Shown here in pieces: positions 55,658 through 64,000 of a DNA stretch of 64,000 nucleotides. Position 1 is the stretch's first letter, and each line of letters begins with the position of its first letter. The notes under the pieces are model-generated. The model saw nothing but the letters and a program-made list of their open reading frames with translations. It ran no database searches and had not been told where the DNA came from. Source of the DNA: Microcoleus vaginatus HSN003. GTDB taxonomy: Bacteria; Cyanobacteriota; Cyanobacteriia; Cyanobacteriales; Microcoleaceae. Made by a program: the position numbers and the translations under genes. The stretch is taken from positions 744,001-808,000 of the forward strand of contig NZ_CP031705.1 of assembly GCF_022701255.1 (NCBI RefSeq), given 5' to 3'.

Positions 55658-56695
55658 TTACCGAATTTCCAATAATTTAGCCACGGCATTTACAACAATT
55701 TGAGCAGAACCGGCGAAAAAAGGTCGATCGATAGTTGCTAAGGTATCGCTAGATTGATGATAGTGGGGCGATCGCAAATTTGCAGTATCCGTCACCAACA
55801 CAGCACCAATTCCTTTATACCAGAAAGGCGCGTGGTCGCTCCGCAAAACATCGGGAGTCAGCAACCCTTTCAGGGGAACCGGCAGCGTCACCACAGGCGG
55901 CAAATCGGCTTTTCCCGACTCTGCAAAACTTTTCAATAGCAGCGGATGTTCCGCATCCCCAATCACAGCGATAAACTCGCCTTTGTCGGGAGAAGTTACC
56001 CCCGATGCTTCTAAAAAAGGTTGCGCTGTCAATCCTTCGGGATATTGCTGGCATCCGGGGGTGCGGCAAGCATAACCTACCATATCCAGGACGATCGCAC
56101 CCTGCAAATTTTTTAACCGCGCCTCGCTACCTGTGAATGCTAAACTGCCTAAAAGTCCGAGTTCTTCCCTGTCGAAAAATGCTACTTGCAATGTCCGAGG
56201 CGTGGGGCGAGAACCCAGCAATCTTGCTACTTCTAAAACTACTGCAACTCCCGTCGCATTGTCGTCAGCGCCTGGGGAGTTTGGTACAGTATCGTAGTGG
56301 GCTGCGACTAAAATTGCACCGGCGTTTGAGTCAGTGCCTTTTCTCTCAGCGAAGACGTTGATTCCGCGATCGAACTCCTGCAAATCTGGGGAAAATCCTA
56401 ATGTTTGCAGTTGTTTAGAAATGTAATCTCTAGTAAAAGAGCGAGATCCTTCTCCCTCACGTTCTCCTGCTAAAGTCTCGACGTGTTTCCACAGCCGGGA
56501 CGGGTCAATTTGCGGCTGAAAAAAAGTAGTTTTTTCAGCAGGAAGCGGTAAGGGAGACGGGTTTTGGGAAGTGTGGATATTGCGATCGATTGAAACTTCC
56601 GGTACAGCCGACAACCGCTGCCACGAGTCAGAACGCCAACCCACAGCCGCCACCGCAACCAGAATAAATAGCGCTATCCAAATCAATTGTTTCAT
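55658..56695 (-). CDS. M28-family zinc peptidase
   Basis: 345 residues from ATG 56695 (MKQLIWIALFILVAVAAVGW), which gives an N-terminal signal/anchor helix; the upstream ATG at 56734 would add 13 polar residues. Zinc site visible: His/Asp in VAAHYDTVPNSPGADDNATG, acid and ligand Glu in FFDREELGLLGS, Asp in IVLDMVGYACR and later His in DHAPFWYKG and SPHYHQSSDT. This is the co-catalytic M28 aminopeptidase arrangement, probably acting outside the cytoplasm. Substrate unknown. Confidence 0.92.
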   Translation of the reverse strand: MKQLIWIALFILVAVAAVGWRSDSWQRLSAVPEVSIDRNIHTSQNPSPLPLPAEKTTFFQPQIDPSRLWKHVETLAGEREGEGSRSFTRDYISKQLQTLGFSPDLQEFDRGINVFAERKGTDSNAGAILVAAHYDTVPNSPGADDNATGVAVVLEVARLLGSRPTPRTLQVAFFDREELGLLGSLAFTGSEARLKNLQGAIVLDMVGYACRTPGCQQYPEGLTAQPFLEASGVTSPDKGEFIAVIGDAEHPLLLKSFAESGKADLPPVVTLPVPLKGLLTPDVLRSDHAPFWYKGIGAVLVTDTANLRSPHYHQSSDTLATIDRPFFAGSAQIVVNAVAKLLEIR

Positions 56696-56744
56696 CAGTA
56701 AGTCTATTTGAGATTTTAGACAGGGATTACGCACTCCTCACTCT

Positions 56745-56810
56745 CATCAACCGGGTTTTTTAGCGGAAGCGAGGGCTGCAACAAAGTCTTTTGATAAAAC
56801 CCGGTTGATG
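56745..56810. repeat. Inverted repeat of the AAACCGGGTTT family
   Basis: CATCAACCGGGTTTT (56745-56759) and AAAACCCGGTTGATG (56796-56810) form a perfect 15-base-pair stem with a 36-base loop. The rest of 56735-57047 (313 bases) holds no convincing gene. Confidence 0.75.
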
Positions 56811-57047
56811 CGTGCAGAACTGTTATATTTTAGATTTTAGGTGGACACCAGAGTTGAAAATAAACCTGTTTCAAAAAATGAAACTCAAAAATCTTAAAAT
56901 TAGCTGTACCAGAGGCAGTTTTGTATTTTTGATTTAAACAAGCAGGTAAAAGCCTTAGAATGTTGCCGTCGAATCTGTCTTGCTTATTGGAGCGTTCGAC
57001 GGCGACATTCAAATCACTAATTTACCTTTAAAATTTACAAGTCAAAA

Positions 57048-57626
57048 CTACTTGTTTTCCCACTCAATCTCCTTATTCTCCAATATCAACCCGCTGCTAC
57101 TGGCAACAGCGTAAGGAATAGTTGTTGCAGAAAATTTGACTATTTGAGTTGGTTGTTGAAACCACTCGGAATAACTCGGATTTAGTTGGTCGTACAGTGC
57201 TTTCAAAGCTTGAATTTCTACCTCTAGCTGCGCTGCTGCTTGATTGATTCTGCGAGCTTGTGCTTGCAAGCGCTTTTCCCCGGTTTGAACAGTGTTTTCT
57301 ACTTCTTGCCAGTGCTCTCCGGCTAGCATTTTTTCTAGTTCACCTTGCTTGTAATTGAGTAAAGCCTGTTTTTGTTGCAGTTGCTTTTCAATATTTTTAG
57401 TCTCTCGGTCAATTTCCTGGATTTGCTGCAACCACTGCTCCCCAAAAGCAGCAGTTTGCTGGTGGAACTCGGCAATGGCTTCAGGAGTATTATTTTTGGG
57501 AAAACTGACTGCCACTCGGCACTCAGAGCGCTGTACGCCAAGTTTTTCCCGCCACTCTTGCAGAGCGGTAACTTCTGCTTGCAGCGTGCGGACTTCTTTT
57601 TGGAGTTCTGGGATGGTCTGACTCAT
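57048..57626 (-). CDS. Coiled-coil hypothetical protein
   Basis: 192 residues, no signal or membrane helix. Two long heptad regions: about 1-32 (TIPELQKEVRTLQAEVTALQ) and about 75-165 (EIDRETKNIEKQLQQKQALL, RRINQAAAQLEVEIQALKAL). A short folded end reads IVKFSATTIPYAVASSSG. No known domain recognised; probably a structural or adaptor protein. It is isolated between repeat-rich gaps. Confidence 0.75.
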   Translation of the reverse strand: MSQTIPELQKEVRTLQAEVTALQEWREKLGVQRSECRVAVSFPKNNTPEAIAEFHQQTAAFGEQWLQQIQEIDRETKNIEKQLQQKQALLNYKQGELEKMLAGEHWQEVENTVQTGEKRLQAQARRINQAAAQLEVEIQALKALYDQLNPSYSEWFQQPTQIVKFSATTIPYAVASSSGLILENKEIEWENK

Positions 57627-57971
57627 GGGTTCAATTAGTGGACCTCTGCATCGATTTTAAGCTAATTGTTTATTTTTCTAACAAATCCCGATCGCCTCCT
57701 TGCGGGAATTATCTAATTTTAGCGCGCTCCCACCCGGTGTCTAGGCAGAATGGCTGATAATTTGTGGCACAATGGCTGATGACACATTTTAAATTAAGAT
57801 TAAAATTGTAATTAGTTATAAAGCTAAGTTATTAGATGTGTAAAATTTAATTTACAAGTCCACATAAATTACGGTTGGCTGGGTTTTCCTATGGCAGAGC
57901 AAGTTCTGCTAAAGTTTTTAACATTTATGATTGCCAGCAACTGATTTATTTAAAATTAGGAATAAGAGCAA
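57627..57971. other. Divergent gap upstream of the GGDEF-EAL gene
   Basis: 345 bases without a gene. They contain a direct repeat AATGGCTGAT (about 57749 and 57771) and AT-rich sequence. AGGAA at 57958-57962 is the ribosome-binding site of the downstream gene. No clear promoter pair was assigned. Confidence 0.45.
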
Positions 57972-60900
57972 ATGAAAATATTTTTTCAATTAATGTTAGG
58001 ATATTTTGCGGTTGCTATTTTTGCTGCGGAATCTGGCATAAATCCAAAAATCTTACCGACAAGTCTAGGAGATGGGCATGGCCCTCGCCCTGTTGAAGGG
58101 ATTTTGATGCAGTCTCAGAAACAGAGCTATTTGCGATCGGCATCTCGCCCCCTTCCTTCTGTAAGCGCCGCATTATTTGTGGATAAATTATCCCCAATTG
58201 AGTCCGTAAAATTACTTATTTACAATTATCTACAATATCAGGAGACTCCTAAAAAAGAACCTACTCTTAGGTTAACCATAATCGGTTATTCTCTGGTTTT
58301 TATTTCTGTAGTAATCTCATTAGTAATCAGGGGGAAAACAGTAAATAGCTTATCTAAGATGATGGGGTTAATCCAAGCGAAGTCTGAAACCGGGAAGAAC
58401 AAGTTACCACAAGGAAAAAAAGTGTTGTACCAAAAAAAAGAACAGGATATCTGGGATACTATTGCCCAAATGACCCAAGATTTGCAGCAAACTGCCGAAT
58501 ATGCCCTCGATATTTGCGAGGAAATGAACGTCTCAATAATTGCGACCACCCCGGGCGGTCATATCCTGTCGTTAAACCAAGCTACCTGTCAACTTTTGGG
58601 ATACTCTAAAAAAGAGTTGTTAGGCAAACCAATAGCCGGACTTTTTAAGAAAACTGAATCACCTGCAACTGAGTTAGACTTAGCCAGTTTAACAGCCGAA
58701 GGTTCTTTCCGCAACGTCGAAAAAGTCTACCTTTCTAAACAGGGGAAAAAAATAATTGTACTGCTTTCTATTTCAATTATTCGCGACGGTCAAGGCAAGA
58801 TCACCGGCAAATTATATATAGCACAAGATATTACTGATAGCAAGCGGGCTGAAAGAAATTTGCGCCGCAGTGAAAAAAAGTTTCGGCAACTGATAGAAAC
58901 TGTTAATGCTGTGGCATTTATCTATCACCGCCGACAGTTCCGCTATGTTAATGCTCAGACAGAAGCTCTGACAGGATATACTCGCGAAGAATTACTAGCA
59001 TTGGATTTATACGACTTAATTCATCGAGATTTTCTAGAAATAGTTAAGAAATGGGGTAAGTCCAGCCACTCGCGCTCAAGTGCAGGCTCAAAATATGAAC
59101 TAATAATTCTCACGAAAAGCGGAGAAAAGCGCTGGATGGAAGCAACTGTAGATATTATAAAATTTGAAAAAAAAGCCTCAATATTAATCACAGCGTTTGA
59201 CATCAGCGATCGCAAATTAGCAGAGTTAGAACTAGAAACCTCTCTTTCGCTGCTTCAAGCAACCATTGAATCTACTGCTGACGGCCTTCTGGCGGTTGAT
59301 AGTGTAGGAAAAGTTCTCACCTTTAACCGCAAGTTTGCCGAAATGTGGCAGTTGCCGGACTTCCTGCTCGATTCGAGAGATAACAAGCAAATTTGGGAGT
59401 TCGGAATCAACCAGTTAAAATACCCGGAAATATTTCTCAACCGTGCTAAAGAATTGTCCGATCGCCCCGCAGCAGAAAGTTACGATATCATCGAGTTGAC
59501 AGATGGCAGAATCTTCGAGCGCTACTCGTTGCCCCAGCGCACGGGAGGCAAAATTACGGGTCGAGTATTCAGCTTTCGGGATGTAACGGAACGGGTGCAA
59601 TCCGAAGAAAAACTACGCAAAAGCGAAGAACGTTTTCACCTGCTGACGAGGGCGACAAATGATGCCGTATGGGATTTTGATTTATTAAAAAATGAGTATT
59701 GGTTGAGTAAAGAGTTTGAAAAAGTTTTTGGATACAAACTCAACGACACTCAGACGATTGAATTAGAATCTTGGTGGCTAAATATTCATCCAGAAGAACG
59801 GGAAAGAGTGATGTTAAGCTTCACCGAAACAATGAACTCAGAGGCTCAATGTTGGTCGGAAGAATACAGCTTTCACCGTGCAGACGGAGGATATGTTTTT
59901 GTGCTCGATCGCGGTTACATCATCCGCAATGAAAGTGGCAAAGCAGTAAGGGCGATCGGTACGATGATGGACATCACTCAGCGCAAGCAAGCTGAAGAAA
60001 TTATTCGCTATCAAGCTGTTTATGACCAACTCACTGGTTTACCGAACCGGATACTTTTTAACGAGCGGCTGCTGGCTTCCTTAAAACAAGCTAAACAAAC
60101 CCAAAAAATGCTAGCTGTGATGTTTTTAGACTTAGACAGGTTCAAAAAGATTAATGATACACTAGGTCACGCTGCGGGCGATCGCCTGTTAGAAGGTTTT
60201 GCCGGACGCATCAGCGACACTTTGCGATCGACTGACACGGTTGCCCGCTGGGGAGGCGACGAATTTACCATACTGCTTCCCGATATCAATTGCTTAGAAG
60301 ATGCAGTTAAAACAGCTCAAAGAATACTCAACAGTTTAAAGCCAGCATTTAAACTAAAAGGACAACCGTTTCATGTTAGCAGCAGCATCGGCATTGCTCT
60401 TTATCCAGATGATGGTGAAGATGCCGAAACTTTAGTCAAAAATGCCGATGCTGCCTTGTACCGCGCTAAAGAAATGGGAAGAAATAACTATCAGTTATAT
60501 ACTTCAACAATTAATCCCCAAGGCAGCCAGTTACTAACTCTAGAACACAGGCTGCACGAGGCTTTAGAACAGGGAGAATTTGAGGTTTTCTACCAGCCCA
60601 AAGTCAACATCACTACTTGGAAAATTCAGGGCATGGAAGCCCTGCTGCGCTGGCAACATCCACAATTAGGTTTAGTTACTCCCGCTACCTTTATTCCGAT
60701 CGCCGAAGAGAACGGACTAATTGTAGCTATTGGGGAATGGGTGCTGCAAACAGCCTGCACTCAAAATAAAGCTTGGCAGGATGCTTTGCAGCCAGATTTG
60801 CGGGTAGCAGTCAACGTTTCGGCTCGGCAGTTCCAGCAATTTAATTTATTAGAGATGGTAGCGAACTGCTTGGAAAAAAGCGGTTTAGCACCCAAGTATT

Positions 60901-61319
60901 TAGAGTTAGAAATTACCGAGACTACAGCCATGCAAGATGTGGATTATACCACAAAAGTTCTCAGGGAGTTGCAGAATATGGGAGTGCAAATTGCGCTGGA
61001 CGATTTCGGCACGGGTTATTGTTCTCTAAATTATCTCAAAAAGTTTCCCTTGAATATCTTAAAAATAGACAAGTCGTTTGTCAGCGGATTGACTACTGAT
61101 CCCTGCGAACGGGCGATCGCCAAGGCTGTAGCGACGCTGGGGCGAGATTTGAACTTGAGTGTTGTAGCCGAAGGAGTAGAAACTAAAGAGCAGTTGGAGT
61201 GTTTGCGCGAACTCCACTGTCAAGAAATTCAGGGTTATTATTTCAGCCCTGCCCTCTCGGCTGGTGATGCTACCCAACTTTTGGTAAATTCTATGTTGAG
61301 GAAAGTGCAAATTGCTTAA
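57972..61319 (+). CDS. Multi-PAS GGDEF-EAL protein (cyclic di-GMP signalling)
   Basis: 1115 residues. N-terminal hydrophobic segment (MKIFFQLMLGYFAVAIFAAE, possible signal), an outside region, and one membrane helix at about 98-118 (LTIIGYSLVFISVVISLVI). About four PAS domains follow (near 175-290, 300-420, 430-545 and 555-675; e.g. VNAVAFIYHRRQFRYVNAQT). GGDEF at about 680-840 has an intact active site RWGGDEFTILLPD. EAL at about 855-1100 has MEALLRWQHP, LELEITETTA, LDDFGTGYCSL and VVAEGVETKEQ, so all main catalytic residues are present. The protein could make or break down c-di-GMP; the net direction cannot be read from sequence. Confidence 0.94.
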   Translation: MKIFFQLMLGYFAVAIFAAESGINPKILPTSLGDGHGPRPVEGILMQSQKQSYLRSASRPLPSVSAALFVDKLSPIESVKLLIYNYLQYQETPKKEPTLRLTIIGYSLVFISVVISLVIRGKTVNSLSKMMGLIQAKSETGKNKLPQGKKVLYQKKEQDIWDTIAQMTQDLQQTAEYALDICEEMNVSIIATTPGGHILSLNQATCQLLGYSKKELLGKPIAGLFKKTESPATELDLASLTAEGSFRNVEKVYLSKQGKKIIVLLSISIIRDGQGKITGKLYIAQDITDSKRAERNLRRSEKKFRQLIETVNAVAFIYHRRQFRYVNAQTEALTGYTREELLALDLYDLIHRDFLEIVKKWGKSSHSRSSAGSKYELIILTKSGEKRWMEATVDIIKFEKKASILITAFDISDRKLAELELETSLSLLQATIESTADGLLAVDSVGKVLTFNRKFAEMWQLPDFLLDSRDNKQIWEFGINQLKYPEIFLNRAKELSDRPAAESYDIIELTDGRIFERYSLPQRTGGKITGRVFSFRDVTERVQSEEKLRKSEERFHLLTRATNDAVWDFDLLKNEYWLSKEFEKVFGYKLNDTQTIELESWWLNIHPEERERVMLSFTETMNSEAQCWSEEYSFHRADGGYVFVLDRGYIIRNESGKAVRAIGTMMDITQRKQAEEIIRYQAVYDQLTGLPNRILFNERLLASLKQAKQTQKMLAVMFLDLDRFKKINDTLGHAAGDRLLEGFAGRISDTLRSTDTVARWGGDEFTILLPDINCLEDAVKTAQRILNSLKPAFKLKGQPFHVSSSIGIALYPDDGEDAETLVKNADAALYRAKEMGRNNYQLYTSTINPQGSQLLTLEHRLHEALEQGEFEVFYQPKVNITTWKIQGMEALLRWQHPQLGLVTPATFIPIAEENGLIVAIGEWVLQTACTQNKAWQDALQPDLRVAVNVSARQFQQFNLLEMVANCLEKSGLAPKYLELEITETTAMQDVDYTTKVLRELQNMGVQIALDDFGTGYCSLNYLKKFPLNILKIDKSFVSGLTTDPCERAIAKAVATLGRDLNLSVVAEGVETKEQLECLRELHCQEIQGYYFSPALSAGDATQLLVNSMLRKVQIA

Positions 61320-61390
61320 TTAGTCATTAGTCATTAGTCCTTAGTCATTAGTCCTTAGTCATTAGTCATTAGTCCTTAGTCATTAGTCAT
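61320..61390. repeat. TAGTCATT / TAGTCCTT tandem repeats
   Basis: About nine seven- to eight-base units directly after the GGDEF-EAL stop. The gap 61320-61971 also contains the MITE at 61523-61611 and, near 61679-61752, an inverted pair AGCGCTGTG/CACAGCGCT. No gene or known RNA was recognised. Confidence 0.75.
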
Positions 61391-61522
61391 TCCTGAGCGA
61401 TCATCACTCAATTGTAAGTTCGTGAGGTGCGGTTCACGATTTATCTATGGGTAAAAATAGTGAATCTGCGCGCCTCACCAACTAATAAGTCTCAGGTGCT
61501 TCCTGTGTACGCGAAAGTTATA

Positions 61523-61611
61523 TAGCAACCCTAAATAATTTGTGAATTTCTTACTTCCTAGCCGCGGGTTCGGGTGGGGTAAAAAATTTACGACTCCTGC
61601 AAGGATTGCTA
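61523..61611. mobile_element. Second MITE of the TAGCAATCC family
   Basis: 89 bases from TAGCAACCCTAAATAATTTG to GCAAGGATTGCTA, with TATA at both junctions. It is in the opposite orientation to the MITE at 23170-23267 and shares its interior (AATTTGTGAATTTCTTAC and GGGTGGGGTAAAAAATTTAC). It carries the end sequence of the IS630 element at 12148. Confidence 0.82.
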
Positions 61612-61971
61612 TAGTTCTTGATTGCGAATCTTAGTCTCGCGACTTATTTTCCTCCGCTACACCCCCAACATCATCACTGCTAGAGCGCTGTGGCGAGCCT
61701 AAGTTGTCCGACAATTCGTTAAGATGCTTGCCCAAAGCGTGACACAGCGCTATTAACTTGAGGGATGGTCAGCTCCGAGGCATCAAGTCCTTGCTCCCGC
61801 CACCGCAGTTAAAAGCTTAGCTGGGGTAGGGACACGGCACGGCTTCGTGTGCTTAATGATGGTCGATCGCGATCGCCCGCCCTTGTTAAAACTTAAAATA
61901 GTGTGCAGAATAACGGACTTGTACCTAAAGACAGAGGAAAATATCGCTACCCCAACATAAAGGCTTTGTCT

Positions 61972-64000
61972 ATGCAGCCAATTCGCACATTTAACGTTTC
62001 CCCCTCGCTACCGACAATTCTCGAACCCCTACGCAAGCTTGCCTACAACTTGCACTGGGACTGGAACGTCGATACCAAAGACCTCTTCCGCCGCCTCGAT
62101 CGAGATTTGTGGGACTCCAGCAACCAAAACCCGGTGCTGATGCTCGGAACCATATCTCAAGAGCGACTGCAAGAAATGGCAGAAGACGAAGGCTTCATTG
62201 CCCAAATGAACCGAGCAGCCCAGCAGTTAGACGATTATCTCAAAAATCGCGCCTGGTACCGCAAACAGCGCGGTACCGAGCAGCAAGAATGCTACGCTTA
62301 CTTTTCGATGGAATTCGGCTTAGTTAAAGCCCTACCGATCTATTCCGGCGGTTTGGGCGTGCTCGCAGGCGACCACCTCAAATCAGCTAGCGATTTGGGC
62401 TTGCCCTTAGTCGGTGTCGGCTTGCTATACCAAGAAGGTTATTTTTCGCAGTATCTCAACGCCGACGGCTGGCAGCAAGAACGCTATCCGCTCAACGATT
62501 TCTACAATATGCCGCTGCACCCAGAACGCAATCCCGACGGTTCGGAATTGCGGATTGAGGTAGACTATCCCGGCCGCAAGGTGTATGCCCGGATTTGGCG
62601 GGTACAAGTGGGAACGGTTCCTTTGTACCTGATGGATACAAATATTGCACCTAACAGTGCCTACGACCAAGATATTACCGACCAACTGTATGGCGGTGAT
62701 AAAACTCTGCGGATGCACCAAGAAATCATGCTGGGCATCGGCGGCGTGAAAATGCTCAAGGCATTGGGGCTGACAGTTACGGCTTATCACATGAATGAAG
62801 GCCACGCGGCTTTCATGGCTTTGGAACGCATTCGGATGCTGATGGAGGAATATCACCTGAGTTTCGTAGAAGCCGAACAGGTGGTGGTTTCGAGCAGTAT
62901 GTTTACGACTCACACGCCGGTGCCTGCTGGGTTTGACTTGTTCGAGCCGGATATGGTGATGCACTATCTGGGTCAGTATCCCAAGATGTTTGGCTTGTCG
63001 CAAAATGAGTTTTTGGGATTGGGCCGGGAGAATACTGGCGATTTGTCCGCACCTCTGAATATGGCAATTTTGGCAATTAAAATGTCGAGTTTTGTCAACG
63101 GGGTGGCGGCTTTGCATGGTGTGGTGTCGCGCCCGATGTTTCAGGGTTTGTGGCCGGGTTTACCGCAGGAAGAAGTACCGATTACTTCGATTACCAACGG
63201 GGTGCACGCTCGCAGTTGTGTGGCGAAGTCTACTCAGGAGTTATACGATCGCTACCTCGGCCCGGATTGGGAAATGACTCGCAAGGACGATCGTCTCTGG
63301 GACAGGATGTCGTCGATTCCTGATGAGGAACTATGGCGCAATCACGAACGCTGTCGCTCGGAGTTGGTGGTGTTTGCACGGGAGTGGTTGCAAAAGACTT
63401 TGCGCGAGCGCGGTGCGGCCCAAACGGAAATCGAACACGCGCGGGAGGCTCTCGATCCGAAGGTGCTGACGATCGGGTTTGCCCGCCGCTTTGCTACTTA
63501 CAAGCGGGCGACGCTGTTTTTGCGCGATGTGGATCGAATCATGCGGATCATGCGCGATCAAAATCGCCCGGTGCAGTTTGTGATTGCTGGGAAGGCTCAC
63601 CCGATGGATATTCCGGGTAAGGAATTGATTCGGGATATCGTTCACTTCATCCGCGAACACGAGACGATGAGCTCGATGGTGTTTTTACCGAACTACGACA
63701 TTAACGTTGCTCGGATGATGGTGTCTGGCTGCGATGTGTGGCTGAATACGCCACGCCGCCCGCGTGAGGCTTCGGGTACTTCCGGGATGAAAGCTTCGAT
63801 GAATGGTTTGCCGAATCTGAGCATTCTTGACGGATGGTGGGATGAGGCTGATTATGTTCGTACCGGTTGGCCGATCGGACATGGGGAATTTTACGAAGAT
63901 ACTAAGTATCAGGATGAAGTCGAGGCGAATGCTTTGTATGACTTGATGGAAAAAGAAGTTGTACCGCTGTTTTACAACCGGGATGCTGATGGAATTCCCC
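61972..64000 (+). CDS. glgP: Alpha-glucan (glycogen) phosphorylase, 3' end outside window
   Basis: PLP-dependent GT35 enzyme releasing glucose 1-phosphate from glycogen. From ATG 61972 the frame is open to the window edge (676 residues). The N-terminus LEPLRKLAYNLHWDWNVDTK is that of the short alpha-glucan-phosphorylase subgroup (with a DUF3417-type N-terminal region). Seen: YFSMEFGLVKALPIYSGGLG, TAYHMNEGHAAFMALERI, FTTHTPVPAGFDLF, ITNGVHARSC, FARRFATYKRATLF and PRRPREASGTSGMKASMNG, containing the expected PLP-binding/active-site region. AAAGG lies 11 bases before the ATG. Product glucose 1-phosphate would feed the mutase at 13949-15373. Confidence 0.93.
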   Translation, partial: MQPIRTFNVSPSLPTILEPLRKLAYNLHWDWNVDTKDLFRRLDRDLWDSSNQNPVLMLGTISQERLQEMAEDEGFIAQMNRAAQQLDDYLKNRAWYRKQRGTEQQECYAYFSMEFGLVKALPIYSGGLGVLAGDHLKSASDLGLPLVGVGLLYQEGYFSQYLNADGWQQERYPLNDFYNMPLHPERNPDGSELRIEVDYPGRKVYARIWRVQVGTVPLYLMDTNIAPNSAYDQDITDQLYGGDKTLRMHQEIMLGIGGVKMLKALGLTVTAYHMNEGHAAFMALERIRMLMEEYHLSFVEAEQVVVSSSMFTTHTPVPAGFDLFEPDMVMHYLGQYPKMFGLSQNEFLGLGRENTGDLSAPLNMAILAIKMSSFVNGVAALHGVVSRPMFQGLWPGLPQEEVPITSITNGVHARSCVAKSTQELYDRYLGPDWEMTRKDDRLWDRMSSIPDEELWRNHERCRSELVVFAREWLQKTLRERGAAQTEIEHAREALDPKVLTIGFARRFATYKRATLFLRDVDRIMRIMRDQNRPVQFVIAGKAHPMDIPGKELIRDIVHFIREHETMSSMVFLPNYDINVARMMVSGCDVWLNTPRRPREASGTSGMKASMNGLPNLSILDGWWDEADYVRTGWPIGHGEFYEDTKYQDEVEANALYDLMEKEVVPLFYNRDADGIP

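Noticed and set aside
56830..57012. 60-residue minus-strand open frame
   Set aside because: No domain or start signal; lies in a gap with AT-rich sequence and a repeat.
61679..61752. Structured RNA gene suggested by AGCGCTGTG/CACAGCGCT pairing
   Set aside because: One short stem with a long unpaired interior and no match to a known RNA that I recognise; kept only as a note.

Overview
This window is chromosomal DNA from a cyanobacterium, most likely a filamentous one of the Microcoleus/Oscillatoria/Phormidium type (the lineage is inferred). The evidence is the very frequent HIP1 octamer GCGATCGC, a cyanobacterial PII protein, a GUN4-domain kinase, the cyanobacterial alkane genes (aar, ado), and dense families of short tandem and palindromic intergenic repeats.

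Layout. 0-11.9 kb: 5'-truncated UvrD/PcrA helicase, a PD-(D/E)XK-like unknown protein, FGGY sugar kinase, HicAB toxin-antitoxin, Ser/Thr kinase-GUN4 fusion, acetolactate synthase with a zinc-ribbon tail, MFS exporter, glnB, rdgB. 11.9-13.7 kb: a second member of the PD-(D/E)XK-like family cut in two by an IS630-type element whose TA insertion can be read to the base. 13.9-20.5 kb: phosphoglucomutase, then the cluster ado-aar-accA-SDR-folE. 21-23.3 kb: ABC sugar permease, a second IS630 element, a palindromic repeat and a MITE. 23.3-29.2 kb: small unknown genes, DUF433 genes, and three linked genes sharing a coiled-coil/glycine-rich module, one of them a pentapeptide membrane protein. 29.6-35.7 kb: RND efflux pump, its adaptor and a PadR regulator. 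36-39.7 kb: DUF4112 gene and dnaK between two inverted copies of a ~125 bp palindromic repeat. 39.8-48.1 kb: treY, treZ, glycogen debranching enzyme, glucokinase. 48.1-50.6 kb: an array of 18 REP-like palindromes beside a RAYT (REP-associated Y1 transposase), then a third, decayed IS630 element. 50.6-57.6 kb: EVE protein translationally coupled to an FHA-FHA-ABCG transporter, a COG3044-type ATPase, an M28 peptidase and a coiled-coil protein. 58-61.3 kb: PAS-GGDEF-EAL protein. 61.5 kb: a second MITE. 62-64 kb: alpha-glucan phosphorylase, running off the end.

How the genes fit together. Two metabolic themes stand out: fatty-acid-derived hydrocarbon synthesis (accA, aar, ado) and storage glucan/trehalose turnover (treY, treZ, debranching enzyme, glucokinase, phosphoglucomutase, glucan phosphorylase). 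The most distinctive feature is the repeat biology. A REP-like palindrome with core GGCAAGATGCC is amplified next to a RAYT, occurs singly elsewhere, and sits inside the sugar-kinase coding sequence. Three IS630-type transposases are all split at an A8-A9 tract, and two MITEs carry the ends of one of these elements. A simple GGAAGA-type repeat is expressed inside the COG3044 ATPase. The three-gene pentapeptide/coiled-coil cluster at 25.7-28.8 kb is the best candidate for an undescribed protein system. No tRNA, rRNA or CRISPR array was recognised.
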